In this document: positions 1 to 5,457 of the stretch, in pieces
Position numbering within the stretch: the first letter of the stretch is position 1
Layout of the letters: the number at the start of each line of letters is the position of its first letter
Origin: Thermoleophilia bacterium
Lineage (GTDB): Bacteria; Actinomycetota; Thermoleophilia; Gaiellales; Gaiellaceae
DNA length: 5,457 nt
NCBI GenBank assembly: GCA_025933895.1
Contig: JAICZB010000180.1
Span: 1-5,457, forward strand
Direction: 5' to 3'
Position numbers and translations under genes: made by a program
The notes under the pieces: generated by a model
Database searches by the model: none
What the model saw: only the letters and a program-made list of their open reading frames with translations
What the model was told of the DNA's origin: nothing

Positions 1-402
1 CGCCAGCACCCGCTCCAGCGGGCGTTGCGGATCGACAAGCTCTCGCTCGCCGCGCTCGAGGGCACGCTCCTGCTCCATCTCGAGGCGCCGGAGCGGATCC
101 CCGTCCTACGGATGCTCGCGCAGGAGACGAGCACCGTGCGCAAACGCGCGGAACAGCTCGCCGCGGCAACGGGCGGCAAGGTCGAGGAGACGGTGGGACG
201 CGTCGGCGGCGGCGCACTGCCGCTCGCCGAGCTGCCGAGCTTCGCGTGCGCGCTCGAGGAGTCACTGGCGGCGCCGCTGCGCGCCGGCGAGCCGCCGGTG
301 GTGGGCGTCGTCCGCGACGGGCGCCTACTCCTCGACTGCCTGACGCTGACGGACGCCGACGCCAAGCAGGCCGCCGCCGCGGCCCGGTCCGCCCGCCCAT
401 GA
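1..402 (+). CDS. selA: L-seryl-tRNA(Sec) selenium transferase, C-terminal fragment
   Basis: SelA is a cytoplasmic PLP enzyme that converts seryl-tRNA(Sec) to selenocysteinyl-tRNA(Sec) using selenophosphate. Only the last 133 residues are present; the gene enters from beyond the left edge, open from base 1. The segment RALRIDKLSLAALEGTLLLHL matches the family's conserved RxxRxDKLxxAALEATL block, preceded by HPLQ. The end shows the usual small-domain pattern: RAGEPPVVGVVRDGRLLLD, then a short Ala-rich tail. The PLP-binding lysine and its glycine-rich surroundings lie upstream, outside the window. A TTG at base 25 could be mistaken for a start but is an internal Leu codon in the conserved block. 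The stop TGA (400-402) overlaps the ATG of a decayed methyltransferase gene. Identification rests on recalled family motifs and on selB lying downstream on the same strand. Confidence 0.9.
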   Translation, partial: RQHPLQRALRIDKLSLAALEGTLLLHLEAPERIPVLRMLAQETSTVRKRAEQLAAATGGKVEETVGRVGGGALPLAELPSFACALEESLAAPLRAGEPPVVGVVRDGRLLLDCLTLTDADAKQAAAAARSARP

Positions 403-682
403 GCGAACGCCCGAACTAGGCGGTCCTCTGGGACTTTCTGCGCGGGTCGCTAATGACGAAGGAGCTCGCCGCGGCCGTCGACGCAGGCGTCCTGAAGCGG
501 CCCGGATTCTGCGCAGGATCCGGGCGACGGCGCCCCCCGCACGCGCCTCGAGCTCCTGATGCTCGTCCTCGCCGGCGGCCATGAACGGGACGAGACGCGG
601 TGGCGCGCGAGCTCGTCGAATCCGCCGGCTGGGGCTCGCGGAGCCTCACGAGAGCGGCCCGATCGAGGCGGGGCCGGTCTAG
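399..682 (+). pseudogene. Decayed O-methyltransferase (dimerisation-domain type) remnant
   Basis: Pieces of a SAM-dependent O-methyltransferase of the hydroxyindole/caffeic-acid type (PF00891 with an N-terminal dimerisation domain) occur in the right order but in different frames. ATG 399 overlaps the selA stop and starts MSERPN, then an in-frame TAG (417-419), then LWDFLRGSLMTKELAAAVDAGV (429 to about 490), like the dimerisation helix of the family. A second frame (about 488-526) gives RPEAARILRRIRA, like the family's DPDALxRxLRALA helix. A third frame (about 535-609) gives LLMLVLAGGHERDETRWRA, like the C-terminal LLMLVLxGGRERTEAEWRA motif. Another shift gives ELVESAGWGSRSLT (609-650), and the tail GPIEAGPV ends at TAG 680-682. 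Roughly 200 codons with the SAM-binding core and catalytic residues are missing, so this cannot be a working enzyme. The ATGA junction suggests the intact gene once followed selA directly. Family assignment is from memory of motifs. Confidence 0.78.
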
Positions 683-1137
683 TGTCCGTCGCCGGCGGCG
701 ATGGTCATCACGAACACGACAAAGACCATGATGCTGCTGGCGGCTGCACCGAGACGCGGGAGTAGTCGTGTGACCCCGCCGACGGCGAGCCCCGCGCCCG
801 CAGCCACGGCGATCCAGGGCCATGCGATGTTGCCCTCGGAGTAGCGATACAGCTGTGGCGCGTAGTAGGGGTCATACGTGAAGTAAAACGTGACGAGGAA
901 CGCCGCGGCCGCGGGAGCGAGCAGGGCTGCGGCCCGCCGGGGACGTACCGTGTAGGCAGCCGCGAGCACGCCGGCCGCGAGCATGGTGAGCAGCGCAATC
1001 ACCTGGACGACAGTGCTGCCGGCGACATCATCGCCCGGCTCAGGCCCGAGCGACCCCGCACCGAGAGCCAGAGCAAGCTCGTACGCTGCAGCAGCCAGAA
1101 GTATTCCAACCGCCCACCAACCTGCCCTGTTGAGCAT
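679..1137 (-). CDS. Small five-helix membrane protein, unknown function
   Basis: This 152-residue protein is predicted integral to the cytoplasmic membrane; I do not recognise a family. Hydrophobic segments lie at about residues 8-28, 43-63, 69-88, 107-126 and 131-149. The loop between segments 3 and 4 is aromatic-rich (FYFTYDPYYAPQLYRYSEGN), and an acidic GPEPGDD stretch lies between segments 1 and 2. There is no cysteine and no obvious catalytic motif. The start at 1137 (MLNRAGWW) is chosen because a good ribosome binding site, AGGGAGG, sits 5 bases upstream; an ATG eight codons earlier would place that site inside the coding region. Codons such as TTT and TAT appear, so third positions look slightly less GC-biased than in neighbouring genes. 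The stop (679-681) overlaps the last stop of the facing methyltransferase remnant. It is transcribed divergently from selB, from a region carrying tandem palindromes. It might be a recent insertion, but that is inference. Confidence 0.75.
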   Translation of the reverse strand: MLNRAGWWAVGILLAAAAYELALALGAGSLGPEPGDDVAGSTVVQVIALLTMLAAGVLAAAYTVRPRRAAALLAPAAAAFLVTFYFTYDPYYAPQLYRYSEGNIAWPWIAVAAGAGLAVGGVTRLLPRLGAAASSIMVFVVFVMTIAAGDGH

Positions 1138-1142
1138 TGTCG

Positions 1143-1149
1143 CCTCCCT
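1143..1149 (-). promoter_or_regulatory. Ribosome binding site of the membrane protein gene
   Basis: Read on the minus strand this is AGGGAGG, a near-perfect Shine-Dalgarno sequence 5 bases before the ATG at 1137-1135. It decides in favour of this start over the ATG at 1161. Confidence 0.7.
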
Positions 1150-1159
1150 AGAGCGATGC

Positions 1160-1193
1160 ATATAGCACGTTTGCTATATAGCACAGTTGCTAT
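1160..1193. promoter_or_regulatory. Two abutting palindromes, candidate operator between divergent genes
   Basis: Bases 1162-1177 and 1178-1193 each read ATAGCA-N4-TGCTAT. They are perfect 6-bp inverted repeats with a 4-base centre, 14 of 16 bases identical to each other, joined with no gap. The first extends to 8-bp arms (1160-1179), and the junction itself forms a third palindrome, TGCTATATAGCA (1172-1183). This is a sharply AT-richer island in a high-GC window, within the 65 bases between the divergent starts at 1137 (minus) and 1203 (plus). Four half-sites with a 16-bp period suit two dimers of a winged-helix or helix-turn-helix repressor. TATA-like stretches inside the repeats may also serve as -10 elements, for example TATATG on the minus strand at 1163-1158, but no convincing -35 was found. 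The regulator is not identifiable from this window. Confidence 0.65.
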
Positions 1194-1202
1194 CCCACTG
1201 CA

Positions 1203-2789
1203 ATGCCGCTGACGGTCGGCACCGCGGGTCACATCGACCACGGCAAGACGTCGCTCGTCGAGGCGCTCACCGGCAAGAACACCGATCGCCTGCCCGAGGA
1301 GCACGAGCGCGGGATCTCGATCGACCTCGGCTACGCGCCGCTCGAACTGCCGGACGGCACGAGCCTCTCGGTCGTCGACGTCCCCGGCCACGAGCGCTTC
1401 GTCCGGACGATGGTCGCCGGCGCGAGCGGCATCGACCTCTTCCTTCTCGTGGTCGACGCCGGCGAGGGTGCGCGCCCGCAGACGCACGAGCATCTCGCGA
1501 TCCTGCGCCTGCTCGGGATCGAACAGGGTGTCGTCGCGCTGACGAAGTCCGACGTGGTGGACGAGGAGATGCTCGAGCTCGCGCAGGTCGAGGCGGCGGA
1601 GCTCGTCCCCGGCGCTCCGGTCGTGGCGACGAGCGCGCGTACCGGCGCCGGGCTCGACGAGCTGCGGGCCGCGCTGGCAGAGGCGGCGGCTCGCGTGGCG
1701 CGGCACGCCGCCGAGGGCCCGGCGCGCCTCCACGTCGACCGCTCCTTCACGCTGCGCGGCATCGGGACGGTCGCGACCGGCACGCTCTGGTCGGGCACGA
1801 TCGGCGAGGGCGACGAGCTACGCGTCGAGCCGCGAGGACGCAGCGTCCGGGTGCGCAGCGTCCAGGTGCACGACCGGCCGGCGGAGCGCGCAGAGGCCGG
1901 GCAGCGCGTCGCCGTCTCGCTCCCGGGCGTCGAGCGGCAGGAGCTGCGCCGCGGCGACGTCCTCGTCACGCCCGGGTCGTTCCGCCCGACTTTCCGCCTC
2001 GACGTGAAGCTCGAGCCGCTGGGCGAGATCCCGGCACGCGTCATGCTCCACCACGGCACAGCGGAGACGGCCGCCCGTGTCGCCCGCGTCGGCGACCGCT
2101 TCGCGCAGCTGCGCCTCTCGCGGCCGGTCGTGGCTGCGAGCGGCGACCGCGTCGTCCTCCGCGCCGGAACGACGGTCGGCGGGGGAGTCGTGCTCGATCC
2201 GACGCCTCCGCGGCACGCTGACATCGCGCGGTTCGATGCGCTCGAGCGTGGCGAGACGCTCGTACACGCGCCCGCCCGCGTGGACGGGGAGTGGCGCTGG
2301 TCGCAGGAGTGGCTCGACGAGCTCCGCTCCGACCTCGACGCGGCGATCGACGCCGCCGATCCGCTCGACCCGGGCGTTCCGGTGCCTGCGGCCGACTGGG
2401 CGAGGGCAGTCGTCCCGCAGCTCGGGCTCGAGTTGCGGGGCGCCAAGCTCTACCGGCCGGGAGCGACCCCCGAGCTCGGCGAGCGCGCCGAGGCAGCAGG
2501 CGCGCTAGCGGCGCAGCTCGGCCTCGAACCGGTGCGTGTCGAGGACGCCGCGGTCGCCCGCTTCCTCGAGCAACAGGGCCGGCTCGTGCGGCTCGGCGAC
2601 GGGCTCGCGATCTCGCCGGAGGCGTACGAGCAGGCGCGAGCCGTGCTCGTCGACGGGATCACGCTCGCCCAGTTCCGCGACGCCCTCGGAGTCGGTCGCA
2701 AGACCGCGCAGCTCTATCTCGAGCGCTTCGACGCCGACGGCGTGACACGGCGGGTCGGCGATGCGAGAGTTCTTCGCCGACGGCGATGA
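1203..2789 (+). CDS. selB: Selenocysteine-specific translation elongation factor SelB
   Basis: SelB is a GTPase that delivers Sec-tRNA(Sec) to ribosomes stalled at UGA codons marked by a SECIS RNA hairpin. All G-domain motifs are visible: G1 GHIDHGKTS (9-17), switch I ERGISIDLGY (35-44), G3 DVPGHE (59-64), G4 TKSD (114-117) and G5 TSAR (143-146). EF-Tu-like domain II covers about 172-255 (RSFTLRGIGTVATGTLWSG) and domain III about 262-335. Residues about 342-528 form the SECIS-binding winged-helix region, ending in the typical last wing, FRDALGVGRKTAQLYLERFD then TRRVGDARVL. At 528 residues the protein is shorter than the roughly 600-plus usual for bacterial SelB. The shortfall lies between about residues 345 and 365, where the first winged helix normally sits. 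No Shine-Dalgarno sequence precedes ATG 1203, so initiation may be leaderless or weak; this start still places the G1 motif at the normal distance. The stop overlaps the next gene's ATG. Confidence 0.95.
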   Translation: MPLTVGTAGHIDHGKTSLVEALTGKNTDRLPEEHERGISIDLGYAPLELPDGTSLSVVDVPGHERFVRTMVAGASGIDLFLLVVDAGEGARPQTHEHLAILRLLGIEQGVVALTKSDVVDEEMLELAQVEAAELVPGAPVVATSARTGAGLDELRAALAEAAARVARHAAEGPARLHVDRSFTLRGIGTVATGTLWSGTIGEGDELRVEPRGRSVRVRSVQVHDRPAERAEAGQRVAVSLPGVERQELRRGDVLVTPGSFRPTFRLDVKLEPLGEIPARVMLHHGTAETAARVARVGDRFAQLRLSRPVVAASGDRVVLRAGTTVGGGVVLDPTPPRHADIARFDALERGETLVHAPARVDGEWRWSQEWLDELRSDLDAAIDAADPLDPGVPVPAADWARAVVPQLGLELRGAKLYRPGATPELGERAEAAGALAAQLGLEPVRVEDAAVARFLEQQGRLVRLGDGLAISPEAYEQARAVLVDGITLAQFRDALGVGRKTAQLYLERFDADGVTRRVGDARVLRRRR

Positions 2790-3136
2790 ACGTCCGCGAC
2801 CTGATCGAGCGCTACAACGCCGCGTGGAACTCGCAGGATCTCGACGCGATCGACGCGCTCCACCATCCCGACGTCGTCTTCGACAACCACACGGCAGGCG
2901 AACGCGCCGAGGGCGCCCCGGCCGTCCGCGAGCACATCGCGGAGATCTTCCGCAACAACCCGACCCTGCGGTTCACGTCCCGGTCGCTCAACGTCGGCGA
3001 GGACTTCGCCGTCTGCGAGTGGACCGCATCGACCGGCTCGAAGGAATGGGACGGTGTCGACGTGTTCCCGCTCAGGGACGGGCTGATTCTGCGGAAGGAC
3101 GTGTACTCGTCGTCCCACCGTCCGCGCGAACTGTGA
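2786..3136 (+). CDS. SnoaL/NTF2-like small alpha+beta barrel protein
   Basis: A 116-residue cytoplasmic protein with the SnoaL-like / ketosteroid-isomerase pattern: an N-terminal helix with RDLIERYNAAWNSQDLDAIDALHHPDVVFDN (residues 4-34, typical of the fold), then AVREHIAEIFRNNP (46-59), a strand with FAVCEWTASTG (74-84), and the closing strand VFPLRDGLILRKDVYSS (93-109). Family members are isomerases, cyclases, hydrolases or simple ligand-binding proteins. The specific role cannot be predicted, although His35 and Asp33 lie where pocket residues often occur. The ATG at 2786 overlaps the selB stop as ATGA and has no clear ribosome binding site of its own, so translation is probably coupled to selB. 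Longer upstream in-frame starts would lie inside selB and are unlikely. The 3' end (3072-3136) is overlapped on the opposite strand by the nitrilase gene. A link to selenium metabolism is not indicated. Confidence 0.85.
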   Translation: MNVRDLIERYNAAWNSQDLDAIDALHHPDVVFDNHTAGERAEGAPAVREHIAEIFRNNPTLRFTSRSLNVGEDFAVCEWTASTGSKEWDGVDVFPLRDGLILRKDVYSSSHRPREL

Positions 3137-4031
3137 GCTGAAGCACGTCGGGCCGGCTGTAGTGGCCGACCGGGTCGAAGCGCTGTCGCTCCGCGAGCAG
3201 GCGCGCCGGGTCGAGTTCCGCGTAGAGGATTCCCTCCTCGTCGTACAGCGGGCCTGCGAGATAGGAGCCGTCGGGAGCGAGGATCGCGCTGCCGCCGCGG
3301 CCGATCGTCCCGGCTCCCTCGATCTCCGCGGCGAGCGGGAAGTCGTCGGGGTACGAGGACTCCTGCTGGAAGTGGGCCGGCGCGACCACGTAGGCGCGGC
3401 TCTCGCGCGCGATGTGGACGAGCGTCTGCTGCCACGCGTCGCCGTCGTCGGCGGTCGAGGCGACGTAGATCTCGACGCCGGACTCGTACAGCGCGACGCG
3501 CGCCAGCGGCATGTAGTTCTCCCAGCAGATCAGGCCGCCGAGCCGCCCGAAGCCGGTCTCGACGGCGTCGAGGCCGCGGCCGTCGCCCTGGCCCCAGACG
3601 AGCCGCTCGTGGTTCGTCGGCACGAGCTTGCGGTGGTGAAGAGCGAGGTCGCCTGCGGGCGAGTGGTAGAGGAGCGAGTTGTAGATCGTGCCGGGCCGCT
3701 CGGGCTCGACCTCGTTGACGCCGGTGACGATCCAGATGCCGAGCTCCTGTGCCGCCGCCGCGATCCGCCGCTCGGCCGGCGAGCCGACGGCGATCGACTC
3801 CTGAGCAAGGCGCGCGAAGGTTTCCTTCGCGCCGGTGGCCTCCCAGCCGGCGAACGCCTTCGCCCAGGCCGACGACGGGTAGACCGGGACGAACGTCTCG
3901 GGGAAGACGACGAGCTCTGCTCCGGCCTTGGCCGCCTCGGAGGCGACCTGCTCGAGCTTGTCGAGGGTCGCCTCGCGGTCGAGGATGACCGGCTCGACCT
4001 GGACGCATGCGACCTTGACCGGGCGCTCCAT
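3072..4031 (-). CDS. Nitrilase (carbon-nitrogen hydrolase family)
   Basis: A 319-residue cytoplasmic enzyme expected to hydrolyse a nitrile to the carboxylic acid and ammonia. The catalytic triad is complete: Glu45 in FPETFVP, Lys135 in HHRKLVPTNHERLVWGQGDG and Cys169 in GGLICWENYMPLAR; Glu142 (HER) is the usual auxiliary glutamate. CWENYMPL, WGQGDG and TADDGDAWQ with HIARESRAYV are hallmarks of true nitrilases (branch 1) rather than amidases or N-carbamoylases. Members often assemble into spirals or helices. The conserved domain ends near GHYSRPDVLQLTV (289-301). The remaining tail, about 20 residues and Ser/Thr/Arg-rich, is encoded opposite the SnoaL-like gene and is probably dispensable. 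The gene follows the hydantoinase B gene by 9 bases, so the two are likely cotranscribed. The start at 4031 gives the usual short lead before the first strand VKVACVQVEP; no strong ribosome binding site is present. Substrate range (aliphatic, arylaceto- or cyano-type) is not readable from the sequence. Confidence 0.9.
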   Translation of the reverse strand: MERPVKVACVQVEPVILDREATLDKLEQVASEAAKAGAELVVFPETFVPVYPSSAWAKAFAGWEATGAKETFARLAQESIAVGSPAERRIAAAAQELGIWIVTGVNEVEPERPGTIYNSLLYHSPAGDLALHHRKLVPTNHERLVWGQGDGRGLDAVETGFGRLGGLICWENYMPLARVALYESGVEIYVASTADDGDAWQQTLVHIARESRAYVVAPAHFQQESSYPDDFPLAAEIEGAGTIGRGGSAILAPDGSYLAGPLYDEEGILYAELDPARLLAERQRFDPVGHYSRPDVLQLTVRADGGTTSTRPSAESARP

Positions 4032-4040
4032 GCCCGGAGC

Positions 4041-5457
4041 CTATCCCGCGCTGCCGTGGCCACCGCCGCCCGGGGTTTCGACCCGGACGACGTCCCCTGC
4101 GCGGAGCTGTCGCGTCAGCTTGGACGGCTGTTCCTCGCCGTTGACGAGGGTGCGGCCGCGCGCGCCGTCCTCCCCGCCGCCGCGCCCCGGCGGCGAGTGG
4201 CGCCGCCGCTCTGCGAGTACCGAGAGCCGGCAGTCCTCGAGCACGCGCAGCTCGCGCACGACGCCGTCGCCGCCGCGGCGCGCGCCGGCGCCGCCCGAAC
4301 CCGGCCGTAGCTCCCAGCGCTCGACGCGAAGCGGATACTCGAGCTCGATCGCCTCGGCCGGCGTGGCCAGCGTGTTCGACATCGCGACGTGGACGGCGCT
4401 GGGGCCGTCGGCGTCCGGGCAGGCACCCTGGCCGCCGCCGACCGTCTCGTAGTACGTGAACCGGTCGTTCCCGAACGCGAGGTTGTTCATCGTCCCCTGG
4501 CCCGCCGCCGGCACAGGCACGAGCTCGGCCAGCGCGGCGAACACGACATCGACGATCCGGGACGACGTCTCCGTGTTGCCGGCGACGACGGCGGCCGGCC
4601 GGCGCGCGTTGACGAGGCAGGCCTCGGGCGCGGTCACGGCGACCGGAGCGAAGGCGCCGCCGGACGCCGGCAGGTCCGGCGCGGTGAGACAGCGAACGAC
4701 GAAGTAGCAGGCCGACTTCGTCACCGCGAGCGGGCAGTTGAGGTTGCCGTCGTACTGCGGGCCCGTCCCGGCGAAGTCGATCCGGATCCCGTCGCGCCCG
4801 AGCTCGACCGTGCAGCGAATCGCCTGGTCGCCGTCGACGGCCTCGACGACGTCCTCGGCCTCTGCGCGTCCGTCCGGGAGCTCCGCCAGCGCAGCCCTCA
4901 CCATCCGCTCGGAGTAGGCATGGAGCTCGTCCATCGCGGCGGCGACCTGGTCAGGGCCGCGGCGGGCGCACAGCTCCTCGAGCCGCCGCTCGGCAAGGCG
5001 ATGCGCGGAGAGTTGGGCACGAAGGTCGCCACGCCGCTCCTCCGGCTGTCGCGTCGCCTCGACGAAGCGCTCGAGCACCTCCTCGGTCAGCAGCTGCGGC
5101 GGCAGGATCACGCCTTCTTCCTCGAGCGTCTGCGAGAACGCGGGCAGGCTCGCGGGTTCGATCCCGCCGACATCGGCGTGATGGGCGCGCGAGACCGCGT
5201 AGCCGAGAGCGGTGCGCGAGACGAGCGTCACGTCGGGCAGGTGCGTGCCGCCGCTGTACGGGTCGTTGAGGATCGCGACCTGGCCCGGCTCGAGCGCGAG
5301 CCGCATGGCGGCGGCGACCGCGTCGGGCATCGCGCCGAGGTGGACGGGGATGTGCTCGGCCTGCGCGATCATCCGGCCGCGGTCGTCGAACAGCGCGGTC
5401 GAGCAGTCGCGCCGCTCCTTGATGTTCGCCGAGAACGAGGAGCGGATCAGCACGGCA
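4041..5457 (-). CDS. Hydantoinase B / 5-oxoprolinase family subunit, N-terminus cut by window edge
   Basis: This is the B-type subunit of the ATP-dependent N-methylhydantoinase / 5-oxoprolinase / acetone-carboxylase superfamily. It normally works with an A-type (HyuA) subunit to open cyclic amides such as hydantoins or 5-oxoproline. Visible signatures in order are LIRSSFSANIKERRDCSTALFD at the start, then IPVHLGAMPDAV, NDPYSGGTHLPDVTLV, RAHHADVGGIEPASLP, the central FAGTGPQYDGNLN, GGGQGACPDADGPS, and the closing TPGGGGHGSAG. About 472 residues are present, against roughly 520 for whole members. The frame stays open to base 5457, and the conserved leader before LIRSS is missing, so the true start lies outside the window; a GTG codon at 5453 is internal. 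A HyuA partner would be expected just upstream (beyond the right edge). The stop TAG is 9 bases from the nitrilase start. The exact substrate, and whether it is hydantoinase, oxoprolinase or another member, is unresolved. Confidence 0.9.
   Translation of the reverse strand, partial: AVLIRSSFSANIKERRDCSTALFDDRGRMIAQAEHIPVHLGAMPDAVAAAMRLALEPGQVAILNDPYSGGTHLPDVTLVSRTALGYAVSRAHHADVGGIEPASLPAFSQTLEEEGVILPPQLLTEEVLERFVEATRQPEERRGDLRAQLSAHRLAERRLEELCARRGPDQVAAAMDELHAYSERMVRAALAELPDGRAEAEDVVEAVDGDQAIRCTVELGRDGIRIDFAGTGPQYDGNLNCPLAVTKSACYFVVRCLTAPDLPASGGAFAPVAVTAPEACLVNARRPAAVVAGNTETSSRIVDVVFAALAELVPVPAAGQGTMNNLAFGNDRFTYYETVGGGQGACPDADGPSAVHVAMSNTLATPAEAIELEYPLRVERWELRPGSGGAGARRGGDGVVRELRVLEDCRLSVLAERRRHSPPGRGGGEDGARGRTLVNGEEQPSKLTRQLRAGDVVRVETPGGGGHGSAG

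Noticed and set aside
417..419. In-frame TAG in the methyltransferase relic as possible recoding (readthrough or pyrrolysine)
   Set aside because: Downstream motifs require several further frame changes and the catalytic core is missing, so decay explains the stop without recoding. The neighbouring Sec machinery reads UGA, not UAG.
416..823. Antisense open frame of 135 codons across the methyltransferase relic and membrane gene end
   Set aside because: Arg/Ser-rich composition typical of a GC-driven shadow frame. It runs antisense to recognisable methyltransferase motifs and overlaps the membrane gene on the same strand in another frame.
1135..1161. Upstream ATG at 1161 as start of the membrane protein
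   Set aside because: It would put the AGGGAGG ribosome binding site inside the coding sequence and the start inside the palindrome region, and it adds eight polar residues before the first helix.
400..1202. Possible selC (tRNA-Sec) between selA and selB
   Set aside because: No TTCGA/TTCAA-type T-arm followed by a pairing acceptor stem of the long Sec type was seen by eye on either strand. A covariance-model search would be needed to be certain.
3134..3136. TGA of the SnoaL-like gene as a selenocysteine codon
   Set aside because: The conserved fold is already complete at this point, and the frame beyond gives only Arg/Gly/Pro-rich shadow sequence antisense to the nitrilase.
1187..3141. Long Arg-rich open frames inside selB on both strands, including the 281-codon frame leading into the SnoaL-like gene
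   Set aside because: selB motifs fix the true frame. The alternative translations are low-complexity Arg/Ala/Ser, as expected from high third-position GC. Only the part from ATG 2786 onwards is a real protein.
3147..3170. Hairpin GTCGGGCC / GGCCGAC just after the SnoaL-like stop, considered as a terminator
   Set aside because: The stem has a bulge, no T-run follows, and it lies within the conserved end of the nitrilase coding sequence, where GC-rich chance stems are common.
2812..4310. Open frames of 382-398 codons overlapping the nitrilase gene on either strand
   Set aside because: The nitrilase frame carries a full catalytic triad and family motifs, while the alternatives show no recognisable domain and shadow-like composition.

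Overview
This is a high-GC window with G/C-rich third codon positions and Ala/Arg/Glu/Asp-rich proteins. It looks chromosomal and actinobacterial. The style and gene content resemble deep-branching, Thermoleophilia-like soil lineages, but that placement is inference from composition and protein style, because no rRNA or marker gene is present. No mobile element, CRISPR array, rRNA or tRNA was seen.

Left part, plus strand: selenocysteine machinery. The window opens inside the 3' end of selA (L-seryl-tRNA(Sec) selenium transferase). selB, the Sec-specific elongation factor, starts about 800 bases downstream. The two are normally adjacent, but here they are separated by (a) a badly decayed O-methyltransferase gene whose ATG overlaps the selA stop codon, and (b) a minus-strand gene for a small five-helix membrane protein of unknown function. 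That gene and selB diverge from a 65-base intergenic region. It holds two abutting 16-bp palindromes of the form ATAGCA-N4-TGCTAT, a strong operator candidate in an otherwise GC-rich sequence. selB is followed, with a 4-base ATGA overlap, by a small SnoaL/NTF2-like protein gene. No selenoprotein, SECIS element, selC or selD was recognised inside the window.

Right part, minus strand: a compact two-gene unit running towards the left. A hydantoinase B/oxoprolinase family subunit, cut by the right window edge, is followed after 9 bases by a nitrilase with a complete Glu-Lys-Cys triad. The nitrilase reading frame runs 65 bases into the 3' end of the SnoaL-like gene, so the two halves of the window meet as convergent, overlapping genes. 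The pair suggests salvage or catabolism of cyclic amides and nitriles as nitrogen or carbon sources; the substrates cannot be read from the sequence.

The most informative observations are the decayed methyltransferase within the selA-selB interval, the tandem palindromes upstream of selB, and the short C-terminal RNA-binding region of SelB. I did not find evidence for an entirely new system.
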